NCBI GenBank assembly: GCA_003173915.1
Contig: PPGL01000068.1
Span: forward strand, 1-7,217
DNA length: 7,217 nt
Source: Candidatus Levyibacteriota bacterium
GTDB taxonomy: Bacteria; Patescibacteria; Microgenomatia; Levybacterales; UBA12049
Direction: 5' to 3'
Positions 1 through 6,132 of this stretch are shown here, one piece after another (the first letter of the stretch is position 1; each line of letters starts with the position of its first letter). The position numbers and the translations under genes were made by a program. The notes below the pieces were generated by a model. That model was not told where the DNA came from. It was given only the letters and a program-made list of their open reading frames with translations, and searched no databases.

Positions 1-1116
1 TTCTCCTCCCAAAATATTCATTGCATCAACGAGTGGGCGTAAATCAATAGCAATAATTCCATCGACTTTTTCGTATGCACCAGCAGTTTTATACAAGCTA
101 TTAAACGAATCCATTGATGTTACAAAATCAGGAGACAAATTCGTATCTCGAATATTTAACTGTGGAACTTTTGGTAAATAGAGTTGCAATGGTCTTGGAG
201 CAGTAGGTTTATTGGCAATGGTTGCATCAAGACTATAAATATCTTGCGATGTTTCAGCATGAATAGCACCATGTTCAAGTCGCATAATTGCATATGCAGT
301 CATAAATCCTCCTGTCGGACGAATTTCTTCATTATTTTGGAATATAACAAGATACTTCTTCGCTGTTGGCTCTCCAAGTTGTTGTGGCAATACTTTAATA
401 AGAGGACTTGCTTCTGTGACAAATGTGTCTGCTTCGTCAACAATTTTTCTCGCAGACGCTAACTTACTACGTATTTTCTCGCCTCCAAATAATGGTGGGT
501 AGTGATTTGGATCTACTTGGTCGAGTTCTTGTTTCACAAGGGTAAGCGAACTTGAAATTTTATCTATATTTGGAGTAATTTTCCCAAGTGTCATAACAGC
601 AGTCTGAATTCTATTTTGAGCACTTCCTCCAACAAAACTAGTTTTTCCCTTTAACCCAAGAACATCTGCATATGGAGCAACAGACTCTACAAGAGTCTTC
701 CCTCCATCCAAGCCATACAAACCGGCTTTAATAAGATGGTCGGCATCGGAGTAATACCAATTCAGAATTGGTATAAAAGCAAGATATCCCATTGCGTGAA
801 GATTTTGCTGAGTTTTTGTTAGTTGGGCTTTCGTGTTATCCAGTTGCGTTGAAGCATCTTCAATATTTTGTTGTTTTGCTGCTGTGTATGCAAGCATTGC
901 TTGCGCATATGTTGCTTTTGCTTGAGATGCAAGTTTCATTGTTGGGAAAATAATGCCAAAAACAACAAAAAGCAAAAGAAGACCTCCAATCCCAACTCCC
1001 CATACCAATATTTTTCTTTTTGCTTTTGCTGATTTTCTTCTCATAGAAGGACCTTGTTGCTGGAGGGGTACTTTTGTTGACTTTTTTGTTAAATCTATTT
1101 TTTCAAACCCATCCAT
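1..1116 (-). CDS. Membrane-anchored DUF4012 protein, C-terminal end outside the window
   Basis: The frame is open for 372 codons from the ATG at 1116 to the window edge with no stop, so the gene is partial at its 3' end. Seen: a basic cytoplasmic N-terminus (residues 1-35, Lys/Arg-rich), one membrane segment at about 36-57, an Ala/Gln-rich probable coiled coil at about 60-107, then a soluble extracytoplasmic domain. That domain carries the DUF4012 hallmarks FQNNEEIRPTGGF (259-271), RDTNLSPDF (323-331) and DGIIAID...LVDAMNILGGE (about 352-372). DUF4012 has no established biochemical function that I know of; such genes are often found with exopolysaccharide genes. The RDT and LVDA..LGG elements resemble LytR-CpsA-Psr ligases, so attachment of a lipid-linked glycan to the cell surface is my inference. 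The ATG at 1116 is the 5'-most possible start, because an in-frame TAG lies at 1128-1126. Met25 (1044) is an alternative start and has a weak AAGG upstream. The gene follows the sugar transferase by 51 nt. Confidence 0.85.
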   Translation of the reverse strand, partial: MDGFEKIDLTKKSTKVPLQQQGPSMRRKSAKAKRKILVWGVGIGGLLLLFVVFGIIFPTMKLASQAKATYAQAMLAYTAAKQQNIEDASTQLDNTKAQLTKTQQNLHAMGYLAFIPILNWYYSDADHLIKAGLYGLDGGKTLVESVAPYADVLGLKGKTSFVGGSAQNRIQTAVMTLGKITPNIDKISSSLTLVKQELDQVDPNHYPPLFGGEKIRSKLASARKIVDEADTFVTEASPLIKVLPQQLGEPTAKKYLVIFQNNEEIRPTGGFMTAYAIMRLEHGAIHAETSQDIYSLDATIANKPTAPRPLQLYLPKVPQLNIRDTNLSPDFVTSMDSFNSLYKTAGAYEKVDGIIAIDLRPLVDAMNILGGE

Positions 1117-1151
1117 AGAATAATACTAAAGAATATGCTCGGATATGTCAA
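1117..1151 (-). promoter_or_regulatory. Sigma70-type promoter for the DUF4012 gene, predicted leaderless
   Basis: Reading the minus strand, a perfect -35 box TTGACA (1151-1146) is followed by a 17-nt spacer and a -10 box TAGTAT (1128-1123, 4 of 6 matches). Six bases then separate the -10 box from the ATG, which puts the expected +1 on the A of the start codon at 1116. There is no Shine-Dalgarno sequence and no room for one. The spacer contains CATAT twice, ten bases apart (from 1147 and from 1137), which might be a regulator site but is weak evidence. A competing -10, TATTAT (1125-1120), matches better alone but would need a 20-nt spacer. No terminator hairpin is visible in the gap, so read-through from the upstream operon is also likely. 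Confidence 0.6.
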
Positions 1152-1167
1152 GTCGAACAAGGCTAAA

Positions 1168-1866
1168 TCAGAGTGCTCCTTTTGCAGAAATCATAGCCCA
1201 GGGAGTTTTGGCAATTATCATTAAATCGTACCATATTGAGCTTTTATGTACATAATCTGCGTCCATTTGGATACGTTTATCAAAATTTATTTCACTTCTT
1301 CCGTTTACTTGCCAGTACCCAGTAATTCCTGGTTTTACTGACAACACAACCTTTACTGCATCTTTTGTATGCGGGTAACTTTTTTGTTGCTCGCGAAGTT
1401 CATCTGGATAGTACGCCCTTGGACCGACCAAACTCATATCTCCCTTTAATACATTCATAAATTGAGGAATTTCATCAAGTGAATATTTTCTAATAATTTT
1501 CCCAGCATGGGTAATTCGAGGATCATTTTTTAATTTATAACTTCCTCTTTTATATGTATCAAATAATTTTGCATATTTTGGATTTTCTCTTAAAATTTCA
1601 TGTGCATTTTGAACCATCGATCGAAATTTAAACATTTTAAATGGCTTTCCACTTTTTCCAACCCGCTCTGGGGTATCCGCGAGGATTGGTCCTGGGGAAT
1701 CAAGCTTTATCCATAAAGCAACAAGAAGAATAACAGGACAAAATAAAACAAGCAAAAAGAGCGAAAAAATTACATCAATGGCGCGTTTGACAAAAAAATA
1801 GACTGATCCTTTTTCAACTTCTTCGTAAGGCATAAAATCAGGCAAGATGTTCGTGAGATGTTCCAT
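1168..1866 (-). CDS. Polyprenyl-phosphate sugar-1-phosphate transferase (bacterial sugar transferase, PF02397 type)
   Basis: A 232-residue initiating enzyme that would transfer a sugar phosphate from a nucleotide sugar to a polyprenyl-phosphate carrier at the inner face of the membrane. Seen: KRAIDVIF (27-34) leading into one hydrophobic re-entrant helix (about 29-56) with the central Pro44; DSPGP (56-60); ERVGKSGKPFKMFKFRSM (67-84); the catalytic Asp131-Glu132 in SLDEIPQ; KGDMSLVGPR (141-150); and PGITGYWQVNGRSE (179-192). It lacks the extra N-terminal membrane domain of WbaP/WcaJ-type enzymes and so is close to the minimal PglC-like form. About 30 residues lie between KFRSM and DPRIT, longer than in PglC. 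The glutamine usual before RVG is replaced (ADTPERVG). Donor sugar cannot be read from the sequence. The ATG at 1866 lies inside the upstream guanylyltransferase gene (29-nt overlap). An alternative ATG at 1833 (Met12) is 4 nt past that gene's stop. Neither has a Shine-Dalgarno site, so translational coupling is likely. Confidence 0.93.
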   Translation of the reverse strand: MEHLTNILPDFMPYEEVEKGSVYFFVKRAIDVIFSLFLLVLFCPVILLVALWIKLDSPGPILADTPERVGKSGKPFKMFKFRSMVQNAHEILRENPKYAKLFDTYKRGSYKLKNDPRITHAGKIIRKYSLDEIPQFMNVLKGDMSLVGPRAYYPDELREQQKSYPHTKDAVKVVLSVKPGITGYWQVNGRSEINFDKRIQMDADYVHKSSIWYDLMIIAKTPWAMISAKGAL

Positions 1867-2920
1867 CTAGATTTTCAACAATTTCTTTAATTTTAGGAAC
1901 AGATTTTTTTGGACAAATGAGAATAACGTCATCAGTATTTACAACAATCATGTCTTCCAAATCAATCCCAACAACAAGCTGTTTTGTAAAATTAAACATA
2001 AGCGAATCCTGTGAATCTTGCACTAACACATTTCCTTTTGTCACATTTTCTTCCTCAGCAGATGCCAATGCTTCTTTAAGCGATTCCCATGCACCAATAT
2101 CACTCCAGCCCAAATCATCTGACAAAACAAGTACTTCATCTGCTGGCATTTTCTCTAAAATTGCATCATCAAAACTAATTTTTTCAAGCGAACTATATGT
2201 TTTCTCAAGTATTTTTTCAAATGATGTACTACCATATGCATTTTCTATTTTTTGGAGTTTTTGAGCCATTTCTGGGGTGTAAGAAGAAAAAAGGGAGACA
2301 AGAAATCGCGGTGTTGTAACAAAATATCCAAGATTCCAAAAATATTCATGACTTTCCATAAAATCTTCTGCTTCAGATAATTTTGGCCGATATTTTAGCC
2401 GTTTGAAGGTATATACAGGAAAACCATTTTTATCCATAACTTTTTTCCCTGTCTGAATCCATCCCATGTTTTGATTGGCAAAGCGAGGATTTTGTGCAAT
2501 AAAAACAAATTTTGCTTTTTTATTTTTTACAATTTCCTCAGCGCCTTGCAGTGCTTTTCTGAATTTTTCTTCATTTTTGACCATATGGTCACTCCAGACA
2601 ATTGCGATTGGTTCATCTAAATCTTTTTTTGCTAGAAGAAACGCAGCAAGACCAATCGCTGGACCAACATCTCGCATTTGTGGTTCGAAAATAAAATTTT
2701 CTTTAGGAAGTTGTGGAAGTTGCTGGATAACTAATTCTTTGTATCGTTTCCCTGTTGCAATGTAGATTTGTTGAGGAGAAAAAGATGGAGCCAATCGATT
2801 AACAGTTTGCTGAATTGTAGAATACTCTCCAATGATTTTCCCAAATTGCTTTGGTGTGTTTTTTCGTGAAAGTGGCCACAAACGGGTTCCAACTCCTCCT
2901 GCAAAAATAACAATTCTCAT
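1838..2920 (-). CDS. manC: Mannose-1-phosphate guanylyltransferase (GDP-mannose synthesis)
   Basis: A cytosolic enzyme of 360 residues expected to make GDP-mannose from mannose-1-phosphate and GTP. Seen: the N-terminal nucleotide-binding signature AGGVGTRLWPLSRKNTPKQF (7-26, with Lys24); FEPQMRDVGPAIGLAA (78-93); SDH (110-112, putative metal ligand Asp111); GWIQTG (153-158); FWNLGYFV (194-201); FDDAILEK (250-257); and GWSDIGAW (271-278, second acidic ligand Asp274). The C-terminal part, about 294-350, fits the usual beta-helix region. It has the length of the single-domain type and lacks the phosphomannose isomerase domain of the ~470-residue two-domain enzymes. The site normally reading EPxxRNTAPA is EPxxRDVGPA here. 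The symbol is by family resemblance; a different NTP or hexose phosphate is not excluded, but WPLSR and the GWSD motif favour mannose. It starts 3 nt after the upstream GT4 stop, without a Shine-Dalgarno site. It supports a GDP-mannose-dependent glycan, although no phosphomannomutase or isomerase gene is in view. Confidence 0.92.
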   Translation of the reverse strand: MRIVIFAGGVGTRLWPLSRKNTPKQFGKIIGEYSTIQQTVNRLAPSFSPQQIYIATGKRYKELVIQQLPQLPKENFIFEPQMRDVGPAIGLAAFLLAKKDLDEPIAIVWSDHMVKNEEKFRKALQGAEEIVKNKKAKFVFIAQNPRFANQNMGWIQTGKKVMDKNGFPVYTFKRLKYRPKLSEAEDFMESHEYFWNLGYFVTTPRFLVSLFSSYTPEMAQKLQKIENAYGSTSFEKILEKTYSSLEKISFDDAILEKMPADEVLVLSDDLGWSDIGAWESLKEALASAEEENVTKGNVLVQDSQDSLMFNFTKQLVVGIDLEDMIVVNTDDVILICPKKSVPKIKEIVENLDGTSHEHLA

Positions 2921-2923
2921 AAA

Positions 2924-4051
2924 CTAATTACTCGTACTATTTGTTACCTGAGCAATAACCAATTGTAGCTTTTTCTCAAATTGCTCAAAAGAAAATCTTT
3001 TTGCATTTTCAATGCAAGCTTTACTATTATAGTCCTTTTCGTTGAAATTTTTCAATGCACTAATAAGTGCCTCTGTCGTTTGCTTTTCATATAAAAATCC
3101 TGTTTTTTTATGAATCACAATTTCTGCTGCCCCCCCCTTTCCATAAGCAATAACTGGTCGACCGCAAGCTTGCACTTCTGCCATGACAAGTCCAAAATCT
3201 TCTTTTGCAGGAAAAATAAGCGCTTTACAATTTGAATATAATATTTTTAACTGCTCATCAGAAACTTTTCCTGTAAATGTTACTGTCGGACCTGCTCGCG
3301 AGGAGAAGTATGCAATGTCTCCATCACCTGCAACAATAAGAGGAATAGAAAGTGCATTTGCTGCAGCGATTGCTTGATCGACGCGCTTGTATGAGGTAAA
3401 CCGAGAAAGTCTTGCAACAACAAGAAAATATGAATTTGGAGAAATAGAAAAACTATTTAGAAAAGATTCTGAAGAATTTTTGCTTGGCGAACTTACAAGA
3501 AAGGTTTCATCCAAAGAAGGATATACTATTTCTGCATCGCGCTTATAATACATCTGAATTCTTTTTTCCACTTCCTGAGAAATTGCAACGTAAGTATCAG
3601 GTCTAGTTGCAGCAACCTTATCCCACATACGAAGATAACTAACAACGGGAAAAGAAAAAAATCGCAAGACTGATGAAGAAAAATATTCATCGTATCCACT
3701 CCACAGATATCTTGTTGGAGTAAGACAAATACAAATATGTTTAGTTGAAGGTTTTGTGATAATTCCTTTTGCCGCTTCACTAGTAACAGAAATTACTAAA
3801 TCAAATCCGTCAAAAGTAAACTCCTCAAATGCCATTGGCATAAGTGGTGCAAGGAGTTCGTGTTTTTTTGAAAAAGGAAATTTTTGTAAAAATGATGTTT
3901 TGATAGGAATTTTGTTCGCCCATGATGCAGTTGCGCCGTTATACACGGATGTATACAAAGGAGCGTGTGGAAAAATTTTGTGTAGCGCTAGCAACACGCG
4001 CTCTGCTCCTCCCCATTTATTTACTCTGTCATATACTAATGCAACTTTCAT
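2924..4051 (-). CDS. WbaZ-like GT4 glycosyltransferase (probable mannosyltransferase)
   Basis: A 375-residue retaining GT-B enzyme of family GT4. Seen: the N-terminal acceptor domain opens with MKVALVYDRVNKWGGAERVL (1-20), where the GGAE loop is typical. LTPTRYLWSGYDEYF (110-124) and YVAISQEVEKRI (154-165) are typical of the WbaZ-like branch. The donor domain starts near FLVVARLSRFTSYKRVD (209-225), with Arg214 and Lys222 as probable phosphate contacts. It continues with the EX7E motif Glu284...Glu292 in KEDFGLVMAE and with GRPVIAYGKGGAAE (297-310). WbaZ/WbpZ-type enzymes use GDP-mannose or GDP-linked sugars derived from it, which fits the GDP-mannose synthesis gene immediately downstream; the precise linkage is unknown. 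The ATG lies 23 nt inside the end of the upstream GT4, so the two should be translationally coupled. Odd: the codons for Lys305-Ala308 form a run of eight G (3137-3130), whose slippage either way would give a stop within ten codons. Confidence 0.92.
   Translation of the reverse strand: MKVALVYDRVNKWGGAERVLLALHKIFPHAPLYTSVYNGATASWANKIPIKTSFLQKFPFSKKHELLAPLMPMAFEEFTFDGFDLVISVTSEAAKGIITKPSTKHICICLTPTRYLWSGYDEYFSSSVLRFFSFPVVSYLRMWDKVAATRPDTYVAISQEVEKRIQMYYKRDAEIVYPSLDETFLVSSPSKNSSESFLNSFSISPNSYFLVVARLSRFTSYKRVDQAIAAANALSIPLIVAGDGDIAYFSSRAGPTVTFTGKVSDEQLKILYSNCKALIFPAKEDFGLVMAEVQACGRPVIAYGKGGAAEIVIHKKTGFLYEKQTTEALISALKNFNEKDYNSKACIENAKRFSFEQFEKKLQLVIAQVTNSTSN
3130..3137 (-). repeat. Poly-G tract (G8) inside the WbaZ-like gene
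   Basis: Eight consecutive G on the coding strand, reading AAG GGG GGG GCA for Lys305-Gly-Gly-Ala308. It stands out in an AT-rich region where glycine is mostly GGA or GGT and lysine mostly AAA. Losing one G leads to TGA after four further codons (CAG CAG AAA TTG); gaining one leads to TAA after about seven. Either would remove the last ~65 residues of the GT-B donor domain. Confidence 0.9.
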
Positions 4052-5144
4052 AAAGCTGATGCGTTTGTTTGGTCATTTTTTCCCAGGAAAACTCTTTTGC
4101 GCGTTTTCTCCCAAGTAACCGTTTACGATTAATATATAGCGGAGCAGCATACAAAATGCCCTGCAGCACGCGAAAAATATCATCTGCATCTGAGGGGTTA
4201 AAATATTCTGCAACATCTTTACAAATTTCCAAAAGTGCAGGAATATGCGAACACGCCACAAGACAACCGTTTGCCATTGCTTCAACAGCAGGAAGACCAA
4301 ATCCTTCCATAAGAGACGGCAGAACAAGTGCAACAGCATGCTGATAGAGTAACGATAAATCGCCATCTGAAATATGTTCGTAAAATGTAACCGATGAAGC
4401 AACAGGAGAGCGTGCAACTTTTTCTTTTAATTTTTTATAAAAGAAATCTTCCTTTCCTACAAAAACAAGATGAATTGGAGCAGTATTTGCTTGTTTAAGT
4501 TTTCCAAAAGCAGATAAAAGCATTTCTAAATTTTTATGTGGATATGCATTCCCAACGTATAGGAAATATGGCTGAGAATTACCAAAATGCATATTTTTTT
4601 TAGCAATAACTCCATCGTCAATCCCTTCATAGGTAACCTCAATTTTTTCTTCTGAGACAGAAAAATGGTCAATCAATTCTTTTTTTGTTGCCTGCGAAAC
4701 AGTAAGAATTTTTTTGGCTTTTCTAACTGCTTGCGATAAAACAATTTTATATCCATTGTATTTTGCCCAAAAGATACTTTGAGGAAGTGTTGATGCTTTA
4801 CCTGTTGGAAAGTGGTGCAAAATTACATCGTGTACTGTAACGACAAAATTTCCGGAATAAAAAATAGGGACAGAAAAATAGGGAAAATGGACTAAGTCCA
4901 GGTGTTCTTTCTGTAACAATTGAGGGAACGTCAGTTGTTCGGAAAGGGTATGCCATCGAATATCTGCCAAACGCTTTTGAAAATTTTTACCATGTAACTC
5001 GACAGATTCAAACTCTGGTTTGCGGAAGAAAAGAATGTATTCGTTTTGTTTGTCCTGTTTCTCAAGATTTAAAACTAAATTTCGAATGTATCGTCCAACA
5101 CCGGTTTCATTCCAAAGCCGAGCATCAATACCAATTTTTACCAT
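4029..5144 (-). CDS. MtfB-like GT4 glycosyltransferase (probable mannosyltransferase)
   Basis: A 371-residue GT-B enzyme of family GT4. Seen: MVKIGIDARLWNETGVGRYI (1-20), the characteristic opening with the glycine-rich GVGRY loop; LDLVHFPYFSVP (82-93); VVTVHDVILHHFP (101-113, with His105-Asp106); AKKILTVSQATKKELIDHF (143-161); the donor-domain start FLYVGNAYPHKNLEMLL (194-210, with Lys204); and the EX7E motif Glu280...Glu288 in MEGFGLPAVEAMANG (279-293). This arrangement matches the MtfB/WbpY-like group, many of which are mannosyl- or rhamnosyltransferases acting in O-antigen and capsule synthesis on the cytoplasmic face of the membrane. Pairing with a WbaZ-like enzyme and a GDP-mannose gene supports mannose as donor sugar, but this is inference. 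The start is firm because the IGIDAR strand begins immediately. There is no Shine-Dalgarno site; a 37-nt gap separates it from the GT2 gene upstream, and its last codons overlap the start of the next GT4. Confidence 0.93.
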   Translation of the reverse strand: MVKIGIDARLWNETGVGRYIRNLVLNLEKQDKQNEYILFFRKPEFESVELHGKNFQKRLADIRWHTLSEQLTFPQLLQKEHLDLVHFPYFSVPIFYSGNFVVTVHDVILHHFPTGKASTLPQSIFWAKYNGYKIVLSQAVRKAKKILTVSQATKKELIDHFSVSEEKIEVTYEGIDDGVIAKKNMHFGNSQPYFLYVGNAYPHKNLEMLLSAFGKLKQANTAPIHLVFVGKEDFFYKKLKEKVARSPVASSVTFYEHISDGDLSLLYQHAVALVLPSLMEGFGLPAVEAMANGCLVACSHIPALLEICKDVAEYFNPSDADDIFRVLQGILYAAPLYINRKRLLGRKRAKEFSWEKMTKQTHQLYESCISI

Positions 5145-5181
5145 ACTATCAATTTATTGTAGTATATTCAGCCTCAAATAA
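5145..5181 (-). promoter_or_regulatory. Possible weak internal promoter upstream of the MtfB-like gene
   Basis: This 37-nt gap is the only sizeable break in the operon above the DUF4012 gene. On the minus strand it contains TACAAT (5161-5156, 5 of 6 matches to TATAAT) and, overlapping it, TATACT (5166-5161, also 5 of 6). No convincing -35 box sits 16-18 nt upstream. If TACAAT were used, transcription would begin about 5 nt before the ATG at 5144, again almost leaderless. AT-rich DNA gives such matches often, so this is tentative. No terminator hairpin is visible. Confidence 0.22.
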
Positions 5182-6132
5182 CTACTGTGAATTACCGATT
5201 TTGGCAGAAGCGAGTTTGGGCAAATTCTTTTTGTGCAAATAATCAATTCCTTGCATCACTGCCCATGTTACAAATGAAGGGTAAATTGTAGTATAGTGCT
5301 TTTTGTAAAAAATTCGCATTGCATCAAAACGAGCATTTTGCATACGAATTTTTCTCTCTATATTTGCAGTTGTAATTGTTTGTGATTGTTTTTTAATACC
5401 ACTGGAAACTCCTCCATAGTGTAAAATTGAAACAGTCGGAACATAATAAATCTTCCACCCCTTAATTCCCAACATATAACAAAAATCCAAATCTTCTCCA
5501 TAGAAAAAATAATCTTCATCCCACCAACCAATTGACTCTCCTGCTTCACGCTTTACCATCATAAATGCACCAACAATTGCCGGAACAGTATGAATTGTTT
5601 CAAAATTCTCCCACCCTCTTGTATAACCTGAAAACAAACGAGATGTAGGAAACATCTTTTCTAGTCCAGAAAAATGACAAAATGCATTCCATGGAGTAGG
5701 AAAACCTCTGTGAGAAGCTTCATCTATTCCTCCACTTGGAATTTCTACTTTGCATGTTGCTGCCCCTGCATCAGGATGACTTTCCATAAATTGCAGCATC
5801 GTTTGCAAAGTATTATGATGTACAACGGTATCTGGATTGAGAAACAAAACATATTTTCCACTTGCTTTTGCTATTGCAACATTATTTCCTTTTGCAAATC
5901 CGAGATTTTTTTTATTATCCAAAATAAAGAATCGTTTTATTTTTGAAGTTTTTTTGTATAAAGTAAGAACATCCATCGTATTATCTGGAGAGTTATTATC
6001 AGAAACAAATATTTCGTATTTTCCCGATATCACTTTATCAGGACAATTTTTTTCTATCGATTCTATTGTTTCTTTCGTAAGTTTTGCAGTTCCATAACTT
6101 ACAATAATAATTGAGAGTTGTACAGTATTCAT
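5182..6132 (-). CDS. GT2 family glycosyltransferase (WbbL/rhamnosyltransferase-like)
   Basis: A 316-residue inverting GT-A enzyme of family GT2. Seen: LSIIIVSYGT (6-15); VSDNNSPDNT (43-52); NKKNLGFAKGNN (73-84), binding the nucleotide part; FLNPDT (97-102), where Asn99-Pro-Asp101 stands for the DXD metal site; the RGFPTP loop (142-147); VGAFMMVKRE (187-196); WWDEDYFFYGEDLDFCYML (203-221), containing the probable catalytic acidic residues; and GWKIYYVPTVSILHYGG (225-241). The closest well-known relatives are rhamnosyltransferases such as WbbL and other enzymes of that large group, so a nucleotide-activated hexose or deoxyhexose donor is likely but not identified. The moderately hydrophobic C-terminal stretch (about 280-300) may contact the membrane; there is no true transmembrane helix. 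The ATG overlaps the TGA of the upstream GT4 as ATGA, a classic coupling arrangement, and no Shine-Dalgarno site is present. Confidence 0.94.
   Translation of the reverse strand: MNTVQLSIIIVSYGTAKLTKETIESIEKNCPDKVISGKYEIFVSDNNSPDNTMDVLTLYKKTSKIKRFFILDNKKNLGFAKGNNVAIAKASGKYVLFLNPDTVVHHNTLQTMLQFMESHPDAGAATCKVEIPSGGIDEASHRGFPTPWNAFCHFSGLEKMFPTSRLFSGYTRGWENFETIHTVPAIVGAFMMVKREAGESIGWWDEDYFFYGEDLDFCYMLGIKGWKIYYVPTVSILHYGGVSSGIKKQSQTITTANIERKIRMQNARFDAMRIFYKKHYTTIYPSFVTWAVMQGIDYLHKKNLPKLASAKIGNSQ

Noticed and set aside
184..462. 92-codon plus-strand ORF opposite the DUF4012 gene
   Set aside because: Lies wholly antisense to a coding frame with clear family motifs; its translation is Cys/Ser/Phe-rich without any recognisable domain, as expected of a shadow frame.
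1917..2264. 115-codon plus-strand ORF opposite the guanylyltransferase
   Set aside because: Very Ser-rich shadow of the opposite strand; the minus-strand frame has the full set of enzyme signatures.
3756..4118. 120-codon plus-strand ORF spanning the junction of the two GT4 genes
   Set aside because: Antisense to conserved N-terminal and C-terminal parts of two recognised enzymes, with no domain of its own and no promoter that I could find.
1168..6132. Alternative genetic code with TGA read as glycine (Gracilibacteria/Absconditabacteria)
   Set aside because: TGA ends four genes at the expected family length, and three of these sit at gene overlaps or near-abutting junctions; no in-frame TGA occurs within conserved domains.
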